Shown one piece after another: positions 1-8,182 of a stretch of 15,851 nucleotides of DNA. The position numbers and the translations under genes were made by a program. The DNA lies in the NCBI GenBank assembly GCA_913020705.1, contig CAJWBY010000115.1:1-15851 (forward strand). Reading direction: 5' to 3'. This DNA comes from an uncultured Colwellia sp. GTDB lineage: Bacteria; Pseudomonadota; Gammaproteobacteria; Enterobacterales; Alteromonadaceae. A model generated the notes under the pieces. That model worked only from the letters and a program-made list of their open reading frames with translations. It was not told the DNA's origin and did no database searches. Numbering within the stretch: the first letter of the stretch is position 1; the number at the start of each line of letters is the position of its first letter.

Positions 1-151
1 TCGGAAGATCAACTTCTGTTTTTACCGGCAAGAACATAAAACCACCCCAAATCGTCCACAGGGTGGCTGTTTGAATGCTTTTTGTTTTATACCAGTAAAT
101 GGCGAGCAAAGGCCATAGTGCCATTACTGCATAGGCAAATCCATTTCCCAT
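1..151 (-). CDS. N-terminus of a putative O-antigen ligase/polymerase-like membrane protein (partial)
   Basis: The reverse strand reads in frame from an ATG at 151-149 to the window edge, giving 50 codons starting MGNGFAYAVMALWPLLAIYW. Residues 4-20 and 31-41 are hydrophobic and look like the first membrane segments. They are followed by LPVKTEVDLP, which resembles the 'LPV...DLP' stretch near the N-terminus of O-antigen ligase/Wzy-type polymerases in EPS loci. Such proteins polymerise or ligate undecaprenyl-linked repeat units in the inner membrane. An AAGGTG at about 13 nt is a rather distant ribosome binding site, and an in-frame stop four codons upstream makes this ATG the only start. The family call rests on a short sequence and on context. 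The gene continues outside the window. Confidence 0.55.
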   Translation of the reverse strand, partial: MGNGFAYAVMALWPLLAIYWYKTKSIQTATLWTIWGGFMFLPVKTEVDLP

Positions 152-180
152 TATTTTAGGTTTTCACCTTTATCAAATGA

Positions 181-209
181 AGTACACATCATATTTAAAA
201 CGGTATAAT
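181..209 (+). promoter_or_regulatory. candidate sigma70 promoter for the glycoside hydrolase gene
   Basis: A perfect TATAAT lies at 204-209, with AGTACA (3/6 match to the -35 consensus) 17 nt upstream. The predicted start would give a leader of about 28 nt before the ATG at 244. The weak -35 suggests that an activator may be needed. The region 152-243 holds no gene and is a divergent promoter region. Confidence 0.4.
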
Positions 210-217
210 TATTCCAA
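188..217 (-). promoter_or_regulatory. candidate sigma70 promoter for the left-edge membrane protein gene
   Basis: On the reverse strand TTGGAA (217-212) and TATGAT (193-188) are separated by 18 nt, upstream of the ATG at 151. The hexamers match consensus at 4/6 and 5/6. It overlaps the opposing candidate promoter for the glycoside hydrolase gene. This is a pattern match only. Confidence 0.35.
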
Positions 218-243
218 ACCACCCACTAGGCCTTAAGTTTCTC

Positions 244-2841
244 ATGATTTCACTCCAAAATATGTGTCTTTTTGTTTTATTGTTTTGCTTAACTGGTCTG
301 ACTTCAGCAGGTGACAGTATAAAGCTTAATGCCAATAATGCATTATTTTCGTTAGAACACCATTCAGTACCCATTATTACTCCAGCATTTGTTGCTTGGA
401 ATGATAATTGGAAATGGTCAAACGTGCAGATTACCTCAACAGCAAACTCTGATGCTCATAAATTTCAAGGAGAGAGTAAAAACCTTGATCTTTCTATCTT
501 GGGTCATAGCTCACCAGAGAGAAATCATCATACTTGGCATTATCAATTCTCAGCTACAAAACATCATCCTAAGGCTATTGGTTTTGGCATCAGCTTCAAG
601 CTTAATCTCGATTCGCCAAGCTTTCACGGTTTAGCTAAAGAACCTGAATTACTAGCCAATAATAACGGTTGGCGTTGGCAGATTACCCCGAAAGAACTGA
701 TTGAAGTTCGATTTTCTCCTCGTCTTGCCAATGTTCATTTCGAGCGTGGCAATAAAAATGAAATTCGCGCTATGTTTTTTGGTCCAATTAAATCAGGACT
801 TTATGATTTCGATATGATGGTCACAGTAAATGGAGTTGATAAGCTATCTGTTCAGTATCCAGAATTAGAGCCTGAGAAATCGACACTTAATTGGCAAGGA
901 AATATTATTCCTTGGAACACATCACCTGTGGACGTTTCCTTTTTAAATGCCAATCATATTCCTGCAGGTAAACATGGAATATTAATAACAAAGGGAGATT
1001 CACTAGAATTTCCAGATGGTACGCCAGCTAAATTTTGGGGTGCTAACGTTCAAGCATATGCGCTTTTTAATACCAGTGATGTCAATATCAAACAACAAGC
1101 CAAGCGCTTATCCCGATTAGGTTTTAACCTCGTCAGGATCCACCACCATGATTCTGCTTGGGCGAACCCTAATATATTTTCAAATCCCAAACGTGACACC
1201 CTCACGCTGAACGCGACCTCACTCAAAAAATTAGATTGGTGGATAAAGTGTTTAAAAGATGAAGGTATTTATATCTGGATGGATTTGCAAGTCGGTCGAG
1301 CTTATACCGCTGCTGACGGTATTAGTAACTTTGATGAAATAGCGAAAGGTAAAAAACATCACGATTTAAAAGGTTTTAATTATTATAATAAATCCATTCA
1401 AAAGAAAATGATGGACTTTAATACGGCATATTTAAATCACATCAATCCTTTTACTCAACTTGCCTATAAAAATGATCCTGCTATTGTGTCGACATTACTC
1501 ATTAATGAAAATGATCTGACCCATCATTTTGGCAACTCACTTTTACCTGATAAAAAAGTACCTCAACATCATAAGATTTATAGTGCAGATGTAAAAAGTG
1601 CAGCTGATAGATTGAAATTAAATCACAAACAAGCTTGGCGTTCATGGGAGTTCGGCGATTCTAAAATTTATTTGAATGATGCTGAACACCGTTTTAATAA
1701 AACAATGCTGTCTCACCTGGTTAATTTGGAAGTTAAAAGCCCACTCGTTACTGGCAATACATGGGGTGGCATGAGTTTGGCTAGCTTACCTTCTTTGACT
1801 GATGGTGACATTATTGATGTCCATAGTTATGGTAGAGCAGGAGAGCTATCTTTTAACCCTCATTATCGAGCAGGGTTTCTATCTTGGATTGGTGCGGGTC
1901 AAGTTTCAGGCAAGCCTTTATCGGTTACAGAATGGAATGTGGAGAAATTTCCCGTATCAGATCGCTATACAACCCCTATCTGGTTAGCCAGTATTGCGGC
2001 ATTGCAAGGCTGGGACTCATTAATGTTATACGGTTATAGTCAATCACCACTTAATAATGCCAGTCGAGGCAGTAATTATTCGGCTTATAATGATCCCGCC
2101 CTGATGGTGATGATGCCTGCTGCGGCATTATTGTATCGACAAGATCATGTCACGCCCGCTAAGAATCATTATCATCTCAGGCTGTCAAAGGGTAATTTTT
2201 TTGGTAAAGCCGTCACACCAGTTACATCGGCTTCTATTCGAACTTTATTAGAACAAAGTAAAATTAGTATTGATCTACCTTATTCTTCATCTTTACCGTG
2301 GTTGGCAGAGTATGAAAAAGCGATGGATGCAAGTTACGCCGACAAATCCGTTCAACATCATGTTGTCAATGATCCCAATATTGATTTTATCGATAACTCC
2401 TCCTCTCTTGTGGAATCAGACACGGATGAATTAAAAAGAGATTGGCAAAAAGGTATTCACTTGATTGATACCGAAAAATCACAGGTTGCTTCGGGAAAGA
2501 TCGGCGATGAAGCAATACAACTGACTAATGTACAGTTTTCTATAGACACGGCAAGTGCGGTCGTCGCCGTGCAGAGTTTAGATAACAAGGCGATTAATGA
2601 ATCTAATAAAATTTTGATTTCGAAAATAGCGCGTTGTATTCCTGTCAACAAGAAAAACAGTCCGTTTATTTGTGAACCCGTTATTGGCAAGTTATATATT
2701 AAAGCCAAAGCCGGTTTAACCTTGTATAAAATAGCGACTAATTCTGCAAAGAAAAAAATCATCACTAACTATTCCCAAGATAATGGCTATAAAGTAACAC
2801 TGTCAGCTGACATAGCAACACCATGGTTAATTCTAGAATGA
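244..2841 (+). CDS. secreted glycoside hydrolase, clan GH-A (GH5/cellulase-like)
   Basis: An 865-residue secreted enzyme predicted to cleave glycosidic bonds in a polysaccharide, probably the EPS made by this locus (inference from context). Residues 1-22 form a signal peptide with likely cleavage after T-S-A. Residues about 25-240 have no motif I recognise and may be a beta-rich accessory domain. From about 258 the TIM barrel begins (FWGANVQ at 264-270). R298 and H300-H302 fit the conserved Arg/His positions after barrel strand 2. E422 in INEND is the likely acid/base, and E563 in VTEWN the likely nucleophile, 141 residues later. About 250 further residues form a C-terminal region, probably beta-sandwich. 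No strong Shine-Dalgarno precedes the ATG; an alternative ATG lies six codons in. The last codons overlap the GT25 gene. The substrate cannot be read from the sequence. Confidence 0.82.
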   Translation: MISLQNMCLFVLLFCLTGLTSAGDSIKLNANNALFSLEHHSVPIITPAFVAWNDNWKWSNVQITSTANSDAHKFQGESKNLDLSILGHSSPERNHHTWHYQFSATKHHPKAIGFGISFKLNLDSPSFHGLAKEPELLANNNGWRWQITPKELIEVRFSPRLANVHFERGNKNEIRAMFFGPIKSGLYDFDMMVTVNGVDKLSVQYPELEPEKSTLNWQGNIIPWNTSPVDVSFLNANHIPAGKHGILITKGDSLEFPDGTPAKFWGANVQAYALFNTSDVNIKQQAKRLSRLGFNLVRIHHHDSAWANPNIFSNPKRDTLTLNATSLKKLDWWIKCLKDEGIYIWMDLQVGRAYTAADGISNFDEIAKGKKHHDLKGFNYYNKSIQKKMMDFNTAYLNHINPFTQLAYKNDPAIVSTLLINENDLTHHFGNSLLPDKKVPQHHKIYSADVKSAADRLKLNHKQAWRSWEFGDSKIYLNDAEHRFNKTMLSHLVNLEVKSPLVTGNTWGGMSLASLPSLTDGDIIDVHSYGRAGELSFNPHYRAGFLSWIGAGQVSGKPLSVTEWNVEKFPVSDRYTTPIWLASIAALQGWDSLMLYGYSQSPLNNASRGSNYSAYNDPALMVMMPAAALLYRQDHVTPAKNHYHLRLSKGNFFGKAVTPVTSASIRTLLEQSKISIDLPYSSSLPWLAEYEKAMDASYADKSVQHHVVNDPNIDFIDNSSSLVESDTDELKRDWQKGIHLIDTEKSQVASGKIGDEAIQLTNVQFSIDTASAVVAVQSLDNKAINESNKILISKIARCIPVNKKNSPFICEPVIGKLYIKAKAGLTLYKIATNSAKKKIITNYSQDNGYKVTLSADIATPWLILE

Positions 2842-3590
2842 TACTAAAAGATACAGATACAAGAGAGTCAATTTCTTTTAATGATTACTTTTCACGTGTT
2901 TCTATTATCAATTTGCGTGACAGAGTCGACCGAAAAATTGAAATTGAACACCAACTTGAAAAAATATCACTTAGCTTGTCATCTCCGGGGGTTGAGCTGT
3001 ATATCACCGACAAATCGACTGTTGCTAATGGGTTTCCAAGCAATGGCGCTTACGGGTGTTTTATAAGCCATTTAGCAGTACTAAAACAAGCATTGGCTCA
3101 TAATGTAGCTATCGTTTTAATTCTTGAGGATGATGTGGATTTTATCGATAATCGACTTATCGAATTACCTGTTATTTTGGATGACTTGGCCAAGCAAGAT
3201 TGGGATATCTGTTATTTAGGCAATGAACTTAACATCGAAAGTGACTCGGATGCCCTCTTTGTCGACTATCAACAAGATATACTGTGTGCCCACTTATATG
3301 CGGTTCAAGGGACAATCCTTCCTGAATTAATCACATTTTTAGAAACTATTCTAACGAGAAGCCCTGGCGATCCAGCCGGCGGTCCAATGCATTATGATGG
3401 TGCACTCAATACATTTCGATCACAAAACCCATCAATAAAGACATTGGTGCTTCGAAACCCAATTGGTTTACAACGCTCATCTAGAACAGATATACATCCA
3501 CTTAGATTTCATGACCGAATACCCGTCATTAAAACTATTGTTGCTTTACTTAGAAAGCTAAAAAACTCTAGCTTTGGCTTTTTTCATTAA
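2823..3590 (+). CDS. glycosyltransferase family 25 (LPS/EPS sugar transferase)
   Basis: A 255-residue cytoplasmic glycosyltransferase expected to add a sugar from a nucleotide donor to a growing lipid-linked polysaccharide. Family signs are the opening strand IINLRDRVDRK, the Y-G-C-F-I-S-H motif at 77-83 and the acidic LILEDDVDF stretch with E102-D103-D104, taken as the metal and nucleotide-binding site of GT25 enzymes. Length fits the family (about 240-270). The given start overlaps the upstream hydrolase gene by 19 nt. An in-frame ATG at 2838 would create the classic ATGA stop/start overlap and remove five residues; neither start has a strong ribosome binding site. Either way the gene is translationally coupled to the hydrolase. 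Its 3' end overlaps the convergent GT4 gene by 23 bp. Donor and acceptor are unknown. Confidence 0.87.
   Translation: MVNSRMILKDTDTRESISFNDYFSRVSIINLRDRVDRKIEIEHQLEKISLSLSSPGVELYITDKSTVANGFPSNGAYGCFISHLAVLKQALAHNVAIVLILEDDVDFIDNRLIELPVILDDLAKQDWDICYLGNELNIESDSDALFVDYQQDILCAHLYAVQGTILPELITFLETILTRSPGDPAGGPMHYDGALNTFRSQNPSIKTLVLRNPIGLQRSSRTDIHPLRFHDRIPVIKTIVALLRKLKNSSFGFFH
3554..3584 (+). terminator. possible rho-independent terminator inside the end of the GT25 gene
   Basis: AAAGCTA (3554-3560) pairs perfectly with TAGCTTT (3569-3575) across an 8-nt loop. A run of six T follows at 3579-3584, after a 3-nt gap. The hairpin lies within the last codons of the GT25 gene, before its stop at 3588-3590. 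The AT-rich stem and the gap make it weak. The reverse strand lacks a matching U-tract, so it would act mainly on plus-strand transcripts. Confidence 0.4.
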
Positions 3591-4614
3591 GCGAATAGTT
3601 AACAGCATCAACTAGTGTTGTTTTAAAAAAAGCATCATTATCATCAAACCATTGGCGAGTATTGAATTTAATTGCTTGTTTTTCCTCAGTGCTTGCGTTC
3701 ACTATTGTGTTGATTTTAATCTCAAAATCATCATCGTCAAAATAAAACCGCATGCCATATGCCATAGGGTTGTGATTGTGCGACTTCACTAAAAAACCAC
3801 GGTCAGGCTGAACTAGCTCATTCATGGGATAACCATCAACAGTAACCACGATGGCACCACAGCTCATAGGCTCACAAAGCGAGTGACCGAAGCCTTCTGC
3901 TTCTGATAGACACAAGTGAATTTCCGATTCATTCTGCAACCTTTTCAGTTCTGACGCTGCGATAAAATCTTCTATAATATATAGATTATCCGATTCAAAT
4001 TCTTTAAGTGATGGTCGTATTATGCTTTCAATATAGTGAGTTCGACTAGCCAGCACAGTTAGTTTTGGCCATTCAGGGTGTTTAGACCAGAGTTTCAACA
4101 GAGGAAACGTTCCTTTCGAACCACTTTTACCCGCTATATGTACAAAGGTATTTGGCTTTTGTTGATATTGCTCATCATATGGGCTAATCGTCGTGAAGCT
4201 GGTATATATCGCTGGCAAGTTTTGTTGCTCGAAGAACTGAACCGCACTCTTAGTTTTACATAAAACCAAATCAACTTCAGCTAACAATGCAAAGGAATCA
4301 TCACTGAGCCATTCTAGGTTCGGTATCATTAGGTTTTTATGTGCCACGCACAAATTACTTTTCGTCAGCGTTTCAAGATGAATACTAGCTGCATAGCGTT
4401 TTATGCCAGCTTTAGATAAAGCAACTAAACATGCTTTTTGAAACTGCCAAAATAATTTTCTTACTCTTGGGAATTTAGTGAGAAAGTCCTTGTGGTAGCC
4501 ATTGTGAAAAACATCAAAGTCATTTTTAAGCAGAATAGATGAAATAATTTCAGCATCAAGCGTTAATCCTCCATTATTATTCCAATAGCAAATATTGACC
4601 TTATTATTTTTCAT
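3568..4614 (-). CDS. glycosyltransferase, GT4-like (GT-B fold)
   Basis: A 348-residue predicted retaining glycosyltransferase. The C-terminal half carries the GT4 signature: SEAEGFGHSLCEPMSCG spans the E-x7-E motif with E240 and E248, preceded by a Rossmann-like strand region (HIAGKSGSKGT, LTVLAS) and followed by VDGYPMNELV. The N-terminal half (ICYWNNNGGLTLDAEIISS) has the glycine-rich opening typical of the acceptor-binding domain. It is the last gene of the export operon, 23 nt after the ATPase gene. Its best Shine-Dalgarno (AAGGA) lies about 17 nt upstream, which is too far for strong initiation, so translation may depend on coupling. The 3' end overlaps the convergent GT25 gene by 23 bp. 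It probably adds a backbone or branch sugar to the EPS repeat unit; specificity cannot be deduced. Confidence 0.82.
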   Translation of the reverse strand: MKNNKVNICYWNNNGGLTLDAEIISSILLKNDFDVFHNGYHKDFLTKFPRVRKLFWQFQKACLVALSKAGIKRYAASIHLETLTKSNLCVAHKNLMIPNLEWLSDDSFALLAEVDLVLCKTKSAVQFFEQQNLPAIYTSFTTISPYDEQYQQKPNTFVHIAGKSGSKGTFPLLKLWSKHPEWPKLTVLASRTHYIESIIRPSLKEFESDNLYIIEDFIAASELKRLQNESEIHLCLSEAEGFGHSLCEPMSCGAIVVTVDGYPMNELVQPDRGFLVKSHNHNPMAYGMRFYFDDDDFEIKINTIVNASTEEKQAIKFNTRQWFDDNDAFFKTTLVDAVNYSLNEKSQS

Positions 4615-4637
4615 TCTAGATAAAACTTATATCCTTA

Positions 4638-5528
4638 CTAAATTAAAGCAATATTAAATTTTTCCAATAGCCAGTTCTTAACATTGCTTACATCTGGGTT
4701 TTCTTCCTCTGCAGGCCTAATAATACGCGAGGCTTGTTTATCTTTCATCATATCAAGCACGGTATCAACGCCAACACTGCGCCTATCATCGGCAAAGGCA
4801 AAAACCATCGCATAGTCACATAAATTATTAATTCTACGAGGCACACCTTCGCTGTAACAATAAATGGCGGCGCAGGCTTTATCAGTAAAAATCTCTTGTG
4901 TGGCTCCCGCCATCTTGAGGCGATATTCAATGTATTTCTGGGTTTCAGGAAAACTCAGTGCTTTAAGATGATATTCAACACCAATTCGTTGAGCAAACTG
5001 GACGAGTTCTGGTTGGTTGAGTTTTTCAATCAGTTCAGGCTGACCTGTCAAAATAAGCTGCAAAAAAATATCTGAATCAATATTTACATTGGATAATAAA
5101 CGCAGTTCTTCTAATGATTGCACACTCAGATTTTGTGCTTCATCGACAATCAATACAACTCGTTTACTCAGTACATGCTGTTCAACTACAAAATTAATAT
5201 AATCTCGGTAGCGGCCAGCGTTGTCCGTAGCTTCTGACTCAATTTCGAGTGCATCTAGCACCCAAACCATCAGTTCACCAAATGATTCGTGGGTATTATT
5301 GATCAGCCCGATAACCACATCGTCGCCCATTTTACCTAGTAAAGTACGAATTAAAGTCGTTTTACCCGCACCAATCTCACCTGTCACAACAGTGAATCCA
5401 GCATGGCTTACTAAGCCATATTCCAGCATGGTGAGGGCTTTTTTATGGTTAGGGCTTAGATATAAAAATGATGGGTCAGGCACCAAATTAAAGGGTTTAT
5501 GGTCAAGACCAAAATGTTCTGTATACAT
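4638..5528 (-). CDS. ExeA-like AAA ATPase, EPS/PEP-CTERM locus type
   Basis: A 296-residue P-loop ATPase. It opens with MYTEHFGLDHKPFNLVPDP, the hallmark start of the ExeA/GspA-like family. Walker A is GEIGAGKTT (residues 50-58), Walker B is VVLIVDEAQNL with D129-E130, and QLILTGQPEL fits the following sensor strand. A winged C-terminal lid (GVPRRINNLCDYAM) completes the AAA module. I recognise it as the subfamily found in PEP-CTERM/XrtA EPS loci ('putative secretion ATPase'). The exact role there is not established; ATP-driven assembly or regulation of the export machinery at the inner membrane is an inference. The ATG lies one base after the TAA of the kinase gene, so the two are almost certainly translationally coupled and made in similar amounts. 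Confidence 0.88.
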   Translation of the reverse strand: MYTEHFGLDHKPFNLVPDPSFLYLSPNHKKALTMLEYGLVSHAGFTVVTGEIGAGKTTLIRTLLGKMGDDVVIGLINNTHESFGELMVWVLDALEIESEATDNAGRYRDYINFVVEQHVLSKRVVLIVDEAQNLSVQSLEELRLLSNVNIDSDIFLQLILTGQPELIEKLNQPELVQFAQRIGVEYHLKALSFPETQKYIEYRLKMAGATQEIFTDKACAAIYCYSEGVPRRINNLCDYAMVFAFADDRRSVGVDTVLDMMKDKQASRIIRPAEEENPDVSNVKNWLLEKFNIALI

Positions 5529-5529
5529 A

Positions 5530-6357
5530 TTAGTAGTTTTGGTGTGTAGGTGGTTTATCTGATTTATTCAATACTGTTCCAATGAGATTATGCCCGTCTA
5601 ATAGCTGCATTGATTTAGTAATATCACCCTCAGAGTTTTTACCATCTTCGATCACTAACAGGGTGCAATCAAAATAATTTGATGATAAGAGCACATCATC
5701 CGTTTGCAAAATAGGCGGCACATCAAAAATAATCATGCGTGAATCATATTGTTTTTTGATGTCGGACACCAATCTGACCATTTTAGGGCTAGAGAGTAAT
5801 TCAGCAGAATCTTCCGCCCTGTTCCGCCCTGGTAAAATAACCATGCGTTTAATACCAGGGTTGATGAGTACATCGTTCAAAGTGATATCTTGTTCTAGAT
5901 AGTCTTTTAAACCATAGTCCACATCAAGGCTGAAGTAGTCACTTATACTCGGATTGCGTAGGTCCATATCAACCAATAATACGGTTTGGTTCAACTCCAT
6001 TGCCATCGCAAGTGCTAAATTAGAGGCAATAAGAGATTTTCCTTCTCCCGCTGTCGGTGAGGTGATCGCGATTGTTTGCCAGTCATTGCTCCGCATTTTT
6101 TGTAACACTTGTGTACGCATCATGCGAAAAACAGCTGATTGAGGATTATTATAGATTCCCGCAATCACTCGTTTTTCTTCCAGCGCCTCTCGCGATACTT
6201 CAACAATTTTAGTCTGCGTATAAGAAATATTGTCAATCGGTGCTTTTAACGGGTCTTCGACTAGCGGTTTTCTGATTTCTTTTTGAACAGGCGTGTTATT
6301 TGGCGTGACATTATGCTTTGCTTTGGCTTTCTCAAGTGCTTTTTGTATTCTATCCAT
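5530..6357 (-). CDS. CpsD/CapB-like tyrosine kinase, polysaccharide co-polymerase partner
   Basis: A 275-residue cytoplasmic P-loop kinase of the bacterial tyrosine kinase (BY-kinase) type, expected to cycle with the Wzz-like protein encoded just upstream. Walker A is SPTAGEGKS (100-108), Walker A' is LLVDMDLR (127-134, D130 and D132) and Walker B is MIIFDVPP (208-215, D212). The N-terminus has a basic amphipathic stretch (MDRIQKALEKAKAK) as in PEP-CTERM-locus and EpsG-type kinases. FRMMRTQVL (77-85) fits the conserved segment ahead of the P-loop. The tail is short and ends PPTHQNY, with one tyrosine rather than the usual tyrosine cluster. The start has only a weak ribosome binding site. The gene follows the Wzz gene by 29 nt and abuts the ATPase gene. 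Confidence 0.88.
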   Translation of the reverse strand: MDRIQKALEKAKAKHNVTPNNTPVQKEIRKPLVEDPLKAPIDNISYTQTKIVEVSREALEEKRVIAGIYNNPQSAVFRMMRTQVLQKMRSNDWQTIAITSPTAGEGKSLIASNLALAMAMELNQTVLLVDMDLRNPSISDYFSLDVDYGLKDYLEQDITLNDVLINPGIKRMVILPGRNRAEDSAELLSSPKMVRLVSDIKKQYDSRMIIFDVPPILQTDDVLLSSNYFDCTLLVIEDGKNSEGDITKSMQLLDGHNLIGTVLNKSDKPPTHQNY

Positions 6358-6386
6358 CTAGTTGCTCATCCACATATGATTAACGG

Positions 6387-8168
6387 CTATAACAAGGTTA
6401 TTTTTCGCATGATCTTGAACCATAGCACTTCAAGATCCATCACCCAGAAATGAAAGCAAACGATCATTAATAAAAACAAAATAAAAGACCACAAGACAAG
6501 GCGCATTCGTGACGTTTTTTTAACTTTATCATCGTATAAAGTAGTAATAATGGGCACGACAACAAGAGGAGCATGACCGACAACTCGTGTAATTTCATTA
6601 TAACCACGTACCCCGCCTTTCATCATTTCAATTAATAGGGCGAGACCAAGACCAGCACCTAAAGAAGCCATAAACCCCATTGCCAAAATCTTGGGCCGAT
6701 TAGGCTTTTCTGCTTTGTTTGCTACTTGAGGTGGTTCAATTAGAGTGAAACTTTCACCTTTATTCTCAGCTTCTAAATTTTGACCGAGTTCAGCTTCCAG
6801 TTGTTTAGATCTAAGTTCTTTGTATTTAGCCAGATTATTAGCGTGATCACGCGTCAAATCTTCATAGCCACGCTGGACTTGGTGTGTTTGAAAAACACGA
6901 TTTTCAAAGTCAGTTAATTTTAAAGTGACATCAGCTTGCCTATTGTGTAGACGAACTATTTCTCGTTCTGATGAATCTATTTTTGATTTTATTTGTAGAT
7001 AGATGGGGTTAACTTGTCGCTTTTTGTTCTCAACTGATTGGCTAACAGCTGAGCCTGATTTTGTCTGTGTAAGCTTAGCCGTTGTTAATTTTTTCTCTAA
7101 CAATACTATCTGACCTTCCACCGCTTTCACGTCAGGGTGACTAGCTGAGTAACGCTGGCTTAATTGTTTAAGTGTGTCTTTAGCTTGCTCTAACTCAAGT
7201 GATAGGCCATCGACTTCAGACTCATCGATACCCAGTTCTTTTTGTAGGCTTTCAATCTGTCGTTTTAACTGCACGACATCAGGATGATTGCTAGAATATT
7301 TCGCCGTCAATTTACTATATTCAGCTTTAACAAGTTGCAACTGTTGCTCACTTGTTGTTGGTTTGAAGCCGGGCGTAAGCTGGCGTGAATCTTCCAGATA
7401 AGCGGGTAAATTAGCTAGCTCTAACGTCATTGTCAAAATCTGATCTTGCAATACCATGATTTGGTTTTGATTATCAGCCAACTCTTCTTGTAAACGCTCA
7501 ACCATTGATAAGTTATATTGTAATAATTCTGGCAAACTATCACTGTATTCATCTTTAAATTCAGCAATTTTCTTTTCTAACAATTGTACTTTTCGTTGAA
7601 ACTTATTACCTTCTTCTTCTAAAAAGTCTTTTGTTTCTGTCGCTCTATCCGTTCTAGTTCGGACATTTTCATTTAAAAACTCGGTGACTAACTCATTGGC
7701 AACTTGCTGGGCGACTTGAGGTGATTTATCCATAAATGACACTTTAAAAGCAATGCTTGCCCGTCTCGTACGACCACTACGAGGATCGGTGACATTAGCA
7801 TTAACCATTGACACATTGATATTGTCACGGAACATAGCGACGATTTCAGATGGAGGGGCTTTTTGACGTAAGTCTGGATACAACTTATATTTATTAACAA
7901 TTCCCATGACCTTTTTTGTGGTCATAATGCGTTGCTTGATCACTTCAATCCGTTGGTCAGCATAACTGGTGACCGTAGATCTCACCAAGTCACTGGGGAT
8001 CTCTTGTGACTCGATTAAAATCAAGCCTTCAGATTTATAGCTCGAAGGTAATAGGTAAGCGACAGACACACTCGCTATCATCAGTACTAATGCCGGAAAG
8101 ATAATCCAATATTTACGGCGTCTAATTATATCGAGATAATCAGCCAGGCCTTTAACTTCTTCTTCCAT
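6387..8168 (-). CDS. Wzz-family chain-length determinant, PEP-CTERM/XrtA EPS type
   Basis: A 593-residue inner-membrane polysaccharide co-polymerase that should set EPS chain length and activate the neighbouring kinase. After a Wzz-type N-terminus (GLADYLDIIRRRKYW), TM1 spans about 21-40. The periplasmic part contains long coiled coils (roughly 165-250 and 270-460). The Pro-rich motif E-P-P-Q-V (479-480) leads into TM2 at about 494-515, and a third hydrophobic segment lies at 557-577 near the C-terminus. It has no kinase domain, so the kinase is the separate downstream gene. The coiled coil contains two similar units with YSSNHPDV (H295) and YSASHPDV (H344), exactly 49 residues apart. It is longer than I expect for this subfamily (about 500), and the duplicated unit accounts for part of the difference. 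The gene lies 14 nt after the beta-barrel gene, with a GGA as weak ribosome binding site. Confidence 0.88.
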   Translation of the reverse strand: MEEEVKGLADYLDIIRRRKYWIIFPALVLMIASVSVAYLLPSSYKSEGLILIESQEIPSDLVRSTVTSYADQRIEVIKQRIMTTKKVMGIVNKYKLYPDLRQKAPPSEIVAMFRDNINVSMVNANVTDPRSGRTRRASIAFKVSFMDKSPQVAQQVANELVTEFLNENVRTRTDRATETKDFLEEEGNKFQRKVQLLEKKIAEFKDEYSDSLPELLQYNLSMVERLQEELADNQNQIMVLQDQILTMTLELANLPAYLEDSRQLTPGFKPTTSEQQLQLVKAEYSKLTAKYSSNHPDVVQLKRQIESLQKELGIDESEVDGLSLELEQAKDTLKQLSQRYSASHPDVKAVEGQIVLLEKKLTTAKLTQTKSGSAVSQSVENKKRQVNPIYLQIKSKIDSSEREIVRLHNRQADVTLKLTDFENRVFQTHQVQRGYEDLTRDHANNLAKYKELRSKQLEAELGQNLEAENKGESFTLIEPPQVANKAEKPNRPKILAMGFMASLGAGLGLALLIEMMKGGVRGYNEITRVVGHAPLVVVPIITTLYDDKVKKTSRMRLVLWSFILFLLMIVCFHFWVMDLEVLWFKIMRKITLL

Positions 8169-8182
8169 TTTATTCCAGTTAA

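Noticed and set aside
5221..5562. 113-codon plus-strand frame opposite the ATPase gene
   Set aside because: It lies on the opposite strand of a clear Walker-motif protein, has low-complexity Ser/Pro composition and no ribosome binding site.
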